In this document: positions 7,697 to 15,298 of the stretch, piece after piece
How positions within the stretch are numbered: position 1 is the first letter of the stretch
Layout: every line of letters begins with the position of its first letter
Assembly (NCBI GenBank): GCA_023145615.1
Contig: JAGLDK010000034.1
Location: 1 to 37,731, forward strand
Source of the DNA: Ichthyobacteriaceae bacterium
GTDB taxonomy: Bacteria; Bacteroidota; Bacteroidia; Flavobacteriales; JADGDT01
Length of the DNA stretch: 37,731 bases
Reading direction: 5' to 3'
The notes under the pieces: model-generated
What the model was told of the DNA's origin: nothing
Seen by the model: only the letters and a program-made list of their open reading frames with translations
The model's database searches: none
Program-made: the position numbers and the translations under genes

Positions 7697-9532
7697 ATGA
7701 TATACGTAAAAAAACTATTCCGATACATTAGTCCATATACTAGATATGGTGTTTTAAACATTATTTTCAATCTACTTTATGTTCTGTTTTCTTTATTTTC
7801 AATATCGGTACTTATGCCGGTAATGGGGATTTTATTTAAAACTCAAGAATCAGTTTTTGTTAAACCAATTTACCACGGAATTGGATCGGCATCGGAATAC
7901 GCAACAAAATCGTTAAACTACTATATAACAATGCAAATGGAACAGCATGGTCCTATGCAGGCATTGGCTATTATTAGTGTGGCAGGTGCTGTTATGTTTT
8001 TATTCAAAAATCTTTTCAGGTTTTTGGCAGTTTACGAACTATCGTTTTTACGTACCGGAATTATTAAAGATTTAAGAGACGAGCTACACCACAAAGTAAT
8101 AAACCTACATACCGGATTCTTTTCTAATCAACGTAAAGGAGATATTATGGCACGTATTACTACAGATATAAACGAAATTCAGGGTACTTTTTTAAATTCT
8201 ATTGAGCAGCTTATTCGTGAACCGTTTATGATTGTATCAACATTAACTTTAATGATTTATTTAAGTCCGGAGTTAACTGTTTTTGTATTTGTATTACTTC
8301 CTGTTTCTGGTTTTTTAATATCATCAATAGGATCGTCGTTAAAAAAGAAATCGGCGGTTGCACAAAAACTTAACGGATATATTTTATCGTTAGTTGAAGA
8401 GCATATTAACGGAATTAGAGTTATTAAGGCTTTTACTGTTGAAAAAAACATTGAAGAGAAATTTGAAAACACTACCACCGAATATCGTACTGCAATGATT
8501 AGCGTACTTAACCGAAATGCAATGGCATCGCCTATTTCTGAATTCTTAGGTTCGTTAGTTATTTTTACAATTGTTGGTTACGGTGGATATTTAGTACTTG
8601 GAGGAGAAAGCGATCTTAAACCTCAAGAGTTTTTTGTGTATATAGGTTTGTTTTATCAAATACTTAATCCAGCAAAGGCATTAACATCGGCTTATTACAA
8701 CATGCTTAAAGGTTCGGCTTCGGCAGAAAGAATTTTCGAAATACTTGAAACTAAAAACGAAATTACCGACAAAGACAATGCTAAAGAAATTAAGTTGTTT
8801 GAAGAAGATATTAAACTAAATAATATTACTTTTAAATACGAAGAAAACGAAAATTACGTTGTTAAAGATGTTTCGTTTAAAGTATCGAAAGGAAAATCGG
8901 TTGCTTTAGTTGGACAATCGGGTAGTGGAAAAACCACAATTGCCAATCTTATTCCAAGATTTTACGACACTACTGGCGGAGAAATTTTAATTGATGGAGT
9001 AAATATAAAAGATGTATCTAAAAAATCGTTACGCTCGTTAATTGGAATTGTAACTCAAGAATCTATTTTGTTTAACGATTCGATAAGTAGCAACCTTACA
9101 CTTGGAGTTGATAATGTAAGTGAAGAAGAAATAATAAAAGCGGCTAAAATTGCAAATGCTCATGAATTTATTACAAACTTACCAAATGGTTATGATACTA
9201 ACATTGGTGACGGTGGAAATAAATTATCGGGTGGACAAAAACAGCGTTTATCAATTGCACGTGCAATTTTAAATAATCCACCAATTTTAATTTTAGATGA
9301 AGCAACATCGGCTTTAGATACCGAAAGCGAAAAATTGGTACAACAAGCTTTGGGTAATTTAATGGAAAACAGAACTTCAATAATTATTGCACACCGTTTA
9401 TCTACAATTAAAAATGCCGATTCAATAATTGTAATGAAACAAGGTGAGATTTTAGAACAAGGGAATCATGAAAATTTATTAAATAAAAAAGGAGAATATT
9501 ACAAACTTATTCAAATGCAATCGTTTGAATAA
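7697..9532 (+). CDS. MsbA-type ABC exporter (fused permease and ATPase)
   Basis: The 611-residue half-transporter has about six membrane segments in residues 18-330 followed by one ATPase domain. Walker A GQSGSGKTT is at 406-414, the Q-loop at Gln454, the signature LSGGQ at 510-514, Walker B ILILDE at 530-535 and the H-loop His566. All catalytic residues are intact. The family exports lipids (lipid A core), peptides or drugs as homodimers. In Bacteroidota this architecture is generally annotated as lipid A export/MsbA-like, but the substrate cannot be read from sequence. The gene has its own promoter and a strong terminator, so it is monocistronic. Confidence 0.9.
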   Translation: MIYVKKLFRYISPYTRYGVLNIIFNLLYVLFSLFSISVLMPVMGILFKTQESVFVKPIYHGIGSASEYATKSLNYYITMQMEQHGPMQALAIISVAGAVMFLFKNLFRFLAVYELSFLRTGIIKDLRDELHHKVINLHTGFFSNQRKGDIMARITTDINEIQGTFLNSIEQLIREPFMIVSTLTLMIYLSPELTVFVFVLLPVSGFLISSIGSSLKKKSAVAQKLNGYILSLVEEHINGIRVIKAFTVEKNIEEKFENTTTEYRTAMISVLNRNAMASPISEFLGSLVIFTIVGYGGYLVLGGESDLKPQEFFVYIGLFYQILNPAKALTSAYYNMLKGSASAERIFEILETKNEITDKDNAKEIKLFEEDIKLNNITFKYEENENYVVKDVSFKVSKGKSVALVGQSGSGKTTIANLIPRFYDTTGGEILIDGVNIKDVSKKSLRSLIGIVTQESILFNDSISSNLTLGVDNVSEEEIIKAAKIANAHEFITNLPNGYDTNIGDGGNKLSGGQKQRLSIARAILNNPPILILDEATSALDTESEKLVQQALGNLMENRTSIIIAHRLSTIKNADSIIVMKQGEILEQGNHENLLNKKGEYYKLIQMQSFE

Positions 9533-9584
9533 ACTTTAAAATATATCCTATTTTAATGATGATATTTCTATATCATAAAATACT

Positions 9585-9624
9585 AAAAAAATCGTCTTAA
9601 TTTAAAAATTAAGACGATTTTTTT
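9585..9624 (+). terminator. Intrinsic terminator of the ABC exporter gene
   Basis: Nineteen-nucleotide arms (9585-9603 and 9606-9624) are perfectly complementary, with a T7 run at the 3' side and an A7 run at the 5' side. The true loop must be larger than the 2-nt centre. Confidence 0.85.
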
Positions 9625-9771
9625 ATATTAAAAGCAGTATAAACTTCATTTTAAGACTCAAACAAACAACACATCTTACTGATTTACTACAACTTAACAC
9701 ACACGAAACTGCTTTTATCATCTAATTCTTAATTACCTCTTTAAACTTATTCTAAATAACAATGTTATTCT

Positions 9772-9779
9772 TATATTTG
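9772..9779 (+). promoter_or_regulatory. Promoter -7 element for folE
   Basis: TATATTTG matches TAnnTTTG exactly, 58 nt upstream of the folE start. No clear TTTG is seen at the -33 position. Confidence 0.55.
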
Positions 9780-9837
9780 CATAATATTCAAAATCACTTT
9801 GAATTATCACTGAAACAGTATTTTATTTCAATTAGAA

Positions 9838-10530
9838 ATGAACAACATCAAGGAAAGCATTGACGAATTAATTGAAAGCATTGGAGACAACCATATAGGT
9901 ACATCGGTTGATACACCTATGCGTGACGATGCATTCGACAAATCAGACGACGAGAAAAAAGAAGTAATTGAGCAATATTTTGCTAATATTATGGAAACTC
10001 TTGGGCTTGATCTTACTGACGATAGTTTGCAAGGCACACCACGCAGAGTAGCAAAAATGTTTGTTAACGAAATTTTTAGCGGTTTAAACCCTAAAAACAA
10101 ACCTAAAATGTCGAGTTTCGACAATAAATATCAATATGGCGAAATGCTTGTTGAAAAAAACATTACTGTTTATTCAACCTGCGAGCACCACTTTTTACCT
10201 ATTGTAGGGAAAGCACACATTGCCTACATATCAAAAGGAAAAGTTGTTGGTTTATCAAAAATGAACCGTCTTGTTGAATATTACGCTAAACGTCCACAAG
10301 TACAAGAACGCATGACTATGCAAATTGTAAAAGATTTACAAGAAACTCTTGGCACTAAAGATGTTGCATGTATTATTGATGCAAAACACCTATGCGTAAA
10401 TTCAAGAGGAGTTAGCGATGTGGCATCAAGCACAGTAACTTCAGAATATGGAGGAGCATTTAAAGACGATAAAGTAAAGAAAGAATTTTTAGGATACATA
10501 AAATTAGATACCGATTACAACGGAATTTAA
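9838..10530 (+). CDS. folE: GTP cyclohydrolase I
   Basis: FolE opens the GTP imidazole ring to form 7,8-dihydroneopterin triphosphate, the first step toward tetrahydrofolate and other pterins; it works as a decamer in the cytoplasm. The 230-residue protein carries the zinc ligands Cys115 and His118 (in STCEHHFLP) and Cys186 (in KHLCV), matching Cys110, His113 and Cys181 of the E. coli enzyme. The core motif SRGV (189-192) and the C-terminal TSEYGG are present. The N-terminal ~40 residues are acidic and poorly conserved. It has its own promoter and terminator. Confidence 0.97.
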   Translation: MNNIKESIDELIESIGDNHIGTSVDTPMRDDAFDKSDDEKKEVIEQYFANIMETLGLDLTDDSLQGTPRRVAKMFVNEIFSGLNPKNKPKMSSFDNKYQYGEMLVEKNITVYSTCEHHFLPIVGKAHIAYISKGKVVGLSKMNRLVEYYAKRPQVQERMTMQIVKDLQETLGTKDVACIIDAKHLCVNSRGVSDVASSTVTSEYGGAFKDDKVKKEFLGYIKLDTDYNGI

Positions 10531-10562
10531 TTGGCTATAATAAAAAAAGTATATTATTTTTG
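10531..10562 (+). promoter_or_regulatory. Promoter for cysS overlapping the folE terminator
   Basis: TTGG at 10531-10534 and TATTTTTG at 10555-10562 are spaced by 20 nt, a good Bacteroidota -33/-7 pair. The expected start of transcription, about 5-7 nt further on, falls inside the left arm of the folE terminator stem. Confidence 0.55.
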
Positions 10563-10595
10563 TCCTCTCCAAGTTTTATTGGAGAGGACTTTTTT
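10562..10595 (+). terminator. Intrinsic terminator of folE
   Basis: A 9-bp GC-rich stem (gtcctctcc with ggagaggac) and a 10-nt loop are followed directly by six T. It lies 31 nt after the folE stop codon. Confidence 0.85.
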
Positions 10596-10681
10596 ATTGT
10601 TCATAATCTATAATTGCATAAACTACATTACATCAATGTAAAAAATATTTTTTATGAACTTAAAACTAAGAAACTAAACTC

Positions 10682-12151
10682 ATGATAAAAGAAAACAATT
10701 TAACAGTATATAATTCGCATAGCGGAAAAAAAGAAATATTTGTACCTGTACTAAAAAATCATGTAGGTATGTATGTGTGTGGGCCAACAGTTTACTCAAA
10801 CGTACACTTGGGTAACGCACGTACTTTTATTAGTTTCGATATGATTTATCGTTACCTAAAACATTTAGGGTACAAGGTTAGATATGTTAGAAATATTACG
10901 GATGCTGGTCATTTAGAAGATGATTCGGATGATGGAGAAGATAAAATTTCGAAAAAAGCACGTCTCGAAAAACTTGAGCCAATGCAAATTGTTCAGCATT
11001 ACACCGTCGATTTTCATGATGTGTTACGTAAATTCAACAACATTCCACCAGATATTGAGCCTACAGCAACCGGACATATTGTTGAACAAATTAATATTGC
11101 CAAAAAAATTATTGAAAACGGTTTTGCTTACGCAATAAATGGTTCTATTTATTTTGATGTTGCTAAATACAACGAAACAAATAACTACGGAGAACTTTCG
11201 GGTAGAAACATTGAAGATTTATACTCAAATACTAGAACTCTTGAAGGGCAAAATGAAAAGAAAAACCCTCAGGATTTTGCTCTTTGGAAAAAAGCAAACT
11301 ATACACATTTACAACATTGGGATTCGCCTTGGGGAGAAGGATTTCCGGGCTGGCACCTTGAATGTACTGCAATGAGCACTAAGTATTTAGGAGAAACTTT
11401 TGATATTCATGGCGGTGGAATGGACTTAAAATTTCCACACCACGAATGTGAAATTGCTCAGAATAAAGCAGCTACCGGAAAAGATCCTGTTAAATATTGG
11501 CTACACGCCAACATGCTTACTCTTAACGGAAAAAGAATGAGTAAATCAACAGGAAACACTTTAAATCCTGATGAATTATTTACCGGAAATACTCCTTTAT
11601 TAAACAAAGGATTCCACCCTGCTGTGGCACGTTTCTTTATGATGCAGGCGCATTACCGCAGTGTTTTAGATTTTTCTAATGATGCACTAACTGCTTCCGA
11701 AAAAGGATATCAAAAATTAATGAATGGTATTAAAGCTGTTGATAATTTAACATCTAAAAAAGAATCAACTTTTGATGTTAAAGCATGGGTAGGAAAATGC
11801 TATTCGGCAATGGACGACGATTTTAATACTACCATATTAATATCTCATTTATTCGATGCGGTTAAAATCATTAATCAAGTTGCCGACAATAAAGCATCGT
11901 TAACAAAAGATGATTTAGAGTTATTATCAACATCAATAAAAGCATTTGTTTTTGATGTTATGGGTATTGAAAATATTAGTACCGATAATAGTTCAAGCAA
12001 ACTTGAAGGTGTTGTAAATATGCTTATTGAAATGAGAAAAGATGCCAGAACTAATAAAGATTGGGCTTTATCTGATAAAATAAGAGACGAACTTAAAGAA
12101 TTAGACATTCAGCTTAAAGACGGAAAAGACGGTACTACTTTTACCGTATAA
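10682..12151 (+). CDS. cysS: Cysteinyl-tRNA synthetase
   Basis: This class I aminoacyl-tRNA synthetase charges tRNA-Cys. The 489-residue protein has the HIGH-type motif HLGN at 42-45, the KMSKS loop RMSKS at 285-289, and the zinc ligands Cys33, Cys228, His253 and Glu257, equal to Cys28, Cys209, His234 and Glu238 in E. coli. It is somewhat longer than the E. coli enzyme (461 aa), with small insertions such as the acidic DDSDDGED near 80-87. The C-terminal DALR-like helical region for tRNA binding is complete. The gene is followed by two strong hairpins before yidD, so it is probably monocistronic. Confidence 0.97.
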   Translation: MIKENNLTVYNSHSGKKEIFVPVLKNHVGMYVCGPTVYSNVHLGNARTFISFDMIYRYLKHLGYKVRYVRNITDAGHLEDDSDDGEDKISKKARLEKLEPMQIVQHYTVDFHDVLRKFNNIPPDIEPTATGHIVEQINIAKKIIENGFAYAINGSIYFDVAKYNETNNYGELSGRNIEDLYSNTRTLEGQNEKKNPQDFALWKKANYTHLQHWDSPWGEGFPGWHLECTAMSTKYLGETFDIHGGGMDLKFPHHECEIAQNKAATGKDPVKYWLHANMLTLNGKRMSKSTGNTLNPDELFTGNTPLLNKGFHPAVARFFMMQAHYRSVLDFSNDALTASEKGYQKLMNGIKAVDNLTSKKESTFDVKAWVGKCYSAMDDDFNTTILISHLFDAVKIINQVADNKASLTKDDLELLSTSIKAFVFDVMGIENISTDNSSSKLEGVVNMLIEMRKDARTNKDWALSDKIRDELKELDIQLKDGKDGTTFTV

Positions 12152-12163
12152 TATATTTTACAT

Positions 12164-12210
12164 ACTACAACTTCATATTTAATAATTACATATAAAAATG
12201 AAGTTGTAGT
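12164..12210 (+). terminator. Hairpin after cysS (possible terminator)
   Basis: A 13-bp perfect stem (actacaacttcat with atgaagttgtagt) has a 21-nt loop and starts 12 nt after the cysS stop. There is no T-tract, so a terminator role is likely but not certain; 3'-end protection is an alternative. Confidence 0.5.
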
Positions 12211-12250
12211 AGTAATTATAGTGGCTGTATCACTCTCCTAAAATATTAGG

Positions 12251-12284
12251 AATTTGTAAAAAGTGTATAAACTTTTTACAAATT
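12251..12284 (+). repeat. Second perfect hairpin between cysS and yidD
   Basis: Arms of 14 nt (12251-12264 and 12271-12284, aatttgtaaaaagt and its complement) surround a 6-nt loop. A small 5-bp palindrome (cctaa/ttagg, 12237-12250) sits directly before it. It lies 54 nt upstream of the yidD start, within its likely leader. Confidence 0.55.
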
Positions 12285-12338
12285 ACAGTTTTAAAATACT
12301 TATTAAATAAGAACCCAACAAACCATAAAATAACAGTT

Positions 12339-12605
12339 ATGGATATATCAAAAATTATAGCAATTCCGTTTATATGGTTTGTTAAATTTTATAAAGTTGC
12401 ATTATCTCCTTACTTAGGATCTAATTGTAGATACAGCCCTACTTGCTCAACATACACTATTGAGGCTTTGCAAAAACACGGCATAATTAAGGGTGGTTGG
12501 CTGTCAACAAAAAGAATTGTAAGTTGCAACCCTTGGGGAGGTCATGGACACGACCCTGTTCCTGAAGCTAAAATAAAAACTAAAAAACTTAATATTAAAA
12601 AATAA
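12339..12605 (+). CDS. yidD: Membrane protein insertion efficiency factor YidD
   Basis: The short 88-residue protein has an N-terminal amphipathic/hydrophobic helix and the family signature [16 protein letters not shown] (about residues 29-44), followed by KGGW and the conserved [13 protein letters not shown] near residues 64-76. YidD works at the inner face of the cytoplasmic membrane and assists YidC/Sec insertion of membrane proteins. The stop codon TAA shares its last A with the ATG of lgt (TAATG), indicating translational coupling. Confidence 0.95.
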   Translation: MDISKIIAIPFIWFVKFYKVALSPYLGSNCRYSPTCSTYTIEALQKHGIIKGGWLSTKRIVSCNPWGGHGHDPVPEAKIKTKKLNIKK

Positions 12606-13414
12606 TGACCTTATTATCAATTGTATGGGATGTGCCTAGAGGTTTACAAATAGGCAGTTTCGAACTTAGATATTATAGTTTAATGTTTGCAATTGCATAC
12701 ATGCTTGGATATCAGATTTTGAAAAAAATATTTATTGAAGAGAAAATAAACATCGAGCATGCCGATACTGTTTTTATGTACTCAATGTTATCGATGGTTG
12801 TTGGTGCACGTTTAGGACATGTTTTCTTTTATGATTGGGATTACTACTCTCAGAATTTAAGCGAAATACCTAAGGTTTGGCATGGCGGATTAGCAAGTCA
12901 TGGTGCAGCGGTAGCAATGATTCCAACATTTATGTACATTGCTAAAAAAGTATTAAACAAACCACCACTTTGGCTTTTAGACCGTATGAGTTTAACTGTG
13001 GCTTTGGCTGGAGTTTTTATACGTTTAGGAAATTTAATGAATTCGGAAATAGTTGGTAAAGCAACCGATTTGCCTTGGGCATTTGTATTTGTAAACTCAT
13101 ACCTTCCTGATCCTTTAACTCCCCGTCACCCATCTCAAATATACGAATCGTTGGGTTATTTAATTACCTTTGGTGTACTTTGGTATTTATTCTTTAAAAC
13201 CGATAAAAAGAAATACTTAGGATACGTATTCGGTGTATTTTTAGCAATGCTTTTCTCTGTACGTTTTTTAGTAGAATTTGTAAAAGAAAACCAAGAATCA
13301 TTTGAAGATAGCATGTCTTTAAACATGGGGCAATGGCTTAGTGTACCTTTAATTTTAATCGGAATATATTTAACAATAACGGCTAAAAGCAAAATATTTA
13401 ACTATGAAAAATAA
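12605..13414 (+). CDS. lgt: Prolipoprotein diacylglyceryl transferase
   Basis: Lgt transfers a diacylglyceryl group from phosphatidylglycerol to the lipobox cysteine of prelipoproteins, the first step of lipoprotein maturation in the inner membrane. The 269-residue protein has about seven membrane segments. Conserved blocks are GARLGH (67-72), HGGLASHG with His99, FIRLGNLMNSE (138-148) with the Lgt-signature arginine Arg140, and PRHPSQIYE (173-181). Its start overlaps the yidD stop and its end overlaps the DUF192 gene by 11 nt, so the three are one operon. Confidence 0.97.
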   Translation: MTLLSIVWDVPRGLQIGSFELRYYSLMFAIAYMLGYQILKKIFIEEKINIEHADTVFMYSMLSMVVGARLGHVFFYDWDYYSQNLSEIPKVWHGGLASHGAAVAMIPTFMYIAKKVLNKPPLWLLDRMSLTVALAGVFIRLGNLMNSEIVGKATDLPWAFVFVNSYLPDPLTPRHPSQIYESLGYLITFGVLWYLFFKTDKKKYLGYVFGVFLAMLFSVRFLVEFVKENQESFEDSMSLNMGQWLSVPLILIGIYLTITAKSKIFNYEK

Positions 13415-13934
13415 AACGAATAAAAATAAGTACATCAGTTATGTGATGATAATTTTGGCTATTGCTTTTGGTATTACTTATGTACTAAGTAATTTTCCAT
13501 CCGACAAATTAAAAACCCGAAAAACCAATCCAAACAAGGTGAATATACCATTTACCAAACATGCCGATTTAAGTATAATTTCGGCAAGTGGTGATACTAT
13601 TAAAAACATAAACATTGAAATTGCTGATAGCGAATTCGAAACTCAACAGGGTTTAATGTACCGTAGTAGCATGAAAGAAAACAATGGTATGTTATTTGTT
13701 TTTAAAGATAATAAACCACGTCATTTTTACATGAGAAACACTCGTATTGGTTTAGATATTATTTACATAAATGATGAAAACATAATTGTAAGTTTTGCTA
13801 AAGATGCAAAACCTTACGATGAAACTTCTTTACCATCAACCTATCCAGCTAAATATGTTTTAGAAATAAATGATGGCTTAGTTGACAAATGGAGAGTTAA
13901 ACCTGGAGATAAAATTGTTGTTACAAAATTATAG
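13404..13934 (+). CDS. Membrane-anchored DUF192 family protein
   Basis: The 176-residue protein has one N-terminal membrane segment (about 11-29) and a DUF192 domain facing the periplasm. Family motifs visible are the block around GLMYRSSM and NGMLFVF and the FYMRNTRIGLDIIYIN region. The biochemical function of DUF192 is not established. It begins 11 nt before the end of lgt, so it is translated from the same message, and it ends before a strong terminator. The link with lgt and yidD is consistent with an envelope role, but that is inference. Confidence 0.9.
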   Translation: MKNKTNKNKYISYVMIILAIAFGITYVLSNFPSDKLKTRKTNPNKVNIPFTKHADLSIISASGDTIKNINIEIADSEFETQQGLMYRSSMKENNGMLFVFKDNKPRHFYMRNTRIGLDIIYINDENIIVSFAKDAKPYDETSLPSTYPAKYVLEINDGLVDKWRVKPGDKIVVTKL

Positions 13935-13964
13935 TTAACTGTAATTACAAATAAAATACACAAG

Positions 13965-14003
13965 GCACCAATTTTAAATATCCTTTTAGATTGGTGCTTT
14001 TTT
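13965..14003 (+). terminator. Intrinsic terminator of the yidD-lgt-DUF192 operon
   Basis: An 8-bp stem (gcaccaat with attggtgc) is followed directly by six T, 31 nt after the stop codon. Confidence 0.85.
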
Positions 14004-14041
14004 AATATACATAATCATATATATTAAAATTCGGACATAAA

Positions 14042-14095
14042 AAAAACGTCTTATAATAATTACAATCATGATTGTAATTATTATAAGACGTTTTT
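14042..14095. terminator. Perfect 54-nt palindrome, bidirectional terminator for nagB and the upstream operon
   Basis: Two 27-nt arms (14042-14068 and 14069-14095) are exactly complementary with no spacer. The ends are A5 and T5 runs, so either strand gives a stem followed by a T-tract. It lies 29 nt beyond the nagB stop codon and downstream of the plus-strand operon's own terminator. Confidence 0.8.
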
Positions 14096-14123
14096 ATGTA
14101 TATAAATATCTGAACTTAAATAA

Positions 14124-14954
14124 TTAAGCTACTATAACTTCTTGTTCAACTACAGGAAGGTTAGCAATTTGATTTCCTTCAATATCTTTAAAGTAGTTTA
14201 CAGTACCTACTTTTAATTCCATTGTAGATTCATCATCACAACAAATCATACCCTTAGGGTGCAACTGAAGCATTGATATAGTCCACATGTGATTTACACC
14301 TTCTTCTACAGCTTGTTGTAAAGCACGAGCTTTATTATATCCGTTTACTATAACTAATACTTCTTTTGCAGCCATTACAGTACCTACACCAACAGTAAGT
14401 GCAATAGATGGAACTTGCTTAATATCGTTATTAAAGAAACGAGAATTAGCTACTTTAGTATCGTGTGTAAGAGTTTTAATTCTGGTTTTTGATGTTAATG
14501 AAGAACCAGGCTCGTTAAATGCAATGTGTCCATCAGGACCAATTCCACCTAAGAATAAATCAATACCTCCGAAAGATTCAATTTTAGCTTCGTAATATGC
14601 ACATTCAACTTCTAAATCATCAGCATTACCATCTAAAATATTTATATTTTCAGCAGGAATATCAATAAAATCAAAGAAGTTTTCGTTCATAAAGTAGTGG
14701 TAACTCTGAGGGTGATCTTCAGAAATACCAACATACTCGTCCATATTAAAAGTAACTACATTTTTAAAAGAAACTTTTCCTTCTTTATGTAAAGTAACAA
14801 GTTCTTTATAAACTAAAATTGGAGATGAACCTGTTGGTAAACCAAGTACGTATGGTTTATCCGATTCGCCTGCAGCCTTGTTTATTTTTGCAGCTACGTA
14901 ATAGGCTATCCATTTAGCCATTCTTTCTTTCTCTTCGTGGATTAAGATTCTCAT
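14124..14954 (-). CDS. nagB: Glucosamine-6-phosphate deaminase
   Basis: NagB converts glucosamine-6-phosphate to fructose-6-phosphate and ammonia in amino-sugar catabolism. I chose the ATG at 14954 (276 aa) because it starts with MRILIHEE, like MRLIPL in E. coli, and places the catalytic residues Asp72 (FNMDEYVG), Asp141, His143 and Glu148 ([11 protein letters not shown]) at exactly the E. coli numbers. The longer frame to 15056 opens with GTG and adds 34 residues of unlike composition. The protein is very close to the E. coli enzyme over its full length. Inverted TACACTAAAC repeats lie upstream and could be an operator. Confidence 0.97.
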   Translation of the reverse strand: MRILIHEEKERMAKWIAYYVAAKINKAAGESDKPYVLGLPTGSSPILVYKELVTLHKEGKVSFKNVVTFNMDEYVGISEDHPQSYHYFMNENFFDFIDIPAENINILDGNADDLEVECAYYEAKIESFGGIDLFLGGIGPDGHIAFNEPGSSLTSKTRIKTLTHDTKVANSRFFNNDIKQVPSIALTVGVGTVMAAKEVLVIVNGYNKARALQQAVEEGVNHMWTISMLQLHPKGMICCDDESTMELKVGTVNYFKDIEGNQIANLPVVEQEVIVA

Positions 14955-15051
14955 GTTGTGATTTTTATTATTTGGTTTCACCTTACTAAATAAAGCATGG
15001 TGTTGTTTTTCTCTTTGATGTATCAAATATTTAACACTAAAAAATAATCTA

Positions 15052-15119
15052 TACACTAAACATATAGTAGATTAAATACATGGTTGCAATACATCTGCGA
15101 ATATATAAAGTTTAGTGTA
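15052..15119. promoter_or_regulatory. Inverted TACACTAAAC repeats upstream of nagB
   Basis: tacactaaac (15052-15061) and gtttagtgta (15110-15119) form a 10-bp inverted repeat 48 nt apart. A third partial copy, aacactaaa, is at 15032-15040. On the minus strand a weak -7 element (TATATTCG) follows the distal arm. This looks like a regulator-binding arrangement for nagB, but no regulator is identified. Confidence 0.35.
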
Positions 15120-15195
15120 AATTCAATGATATATTATTACCAATAATAAGTTATTGATGACATATTAAATAGTACACTTTAATATGTTATCAAAT

Positions 15196-15248
15196 AAAAA
15201 AAACACCCTCTCATAAATCTTAATAAAAAGACCTACAAGAGGGTGTTT
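15196..15248 (-). terminator. Intrinsic terminator of purL
   Basis: Read on the minus strand, an 11-bp stem (arms 15238-15248 and 15201-15211, containing ACCCTCT/AGAGGGT) is followed by eight T. It starts 51 nt past the purL stop. Confidence 0.85.
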
Positions 15249-15298
15249 AATATTTAATATAAAAAACAGATTATAGTTAATTAACAACTACAATATTT

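Larger units (their letters stand above)
9533..9837. other. Intergenic region between ABC exporter and folE
   Basis: These 305 bases hold the exporter's terminator at the left and the folE promoter at the right. Between them a 9-bp inverted repeat (9630-9638 with 9708-9716, aaaagcagt/actgctttt) encloses 69 nt without a reading frame. Nothing else was recognised. Confidence 0.5.

Noticed and set aside
14955-15056. 34-residue N-terminal extension of nagB
   Set aside because: It starts with GTG and has unlike composition, while the internal ATG gives exact E. coli residue numbering.
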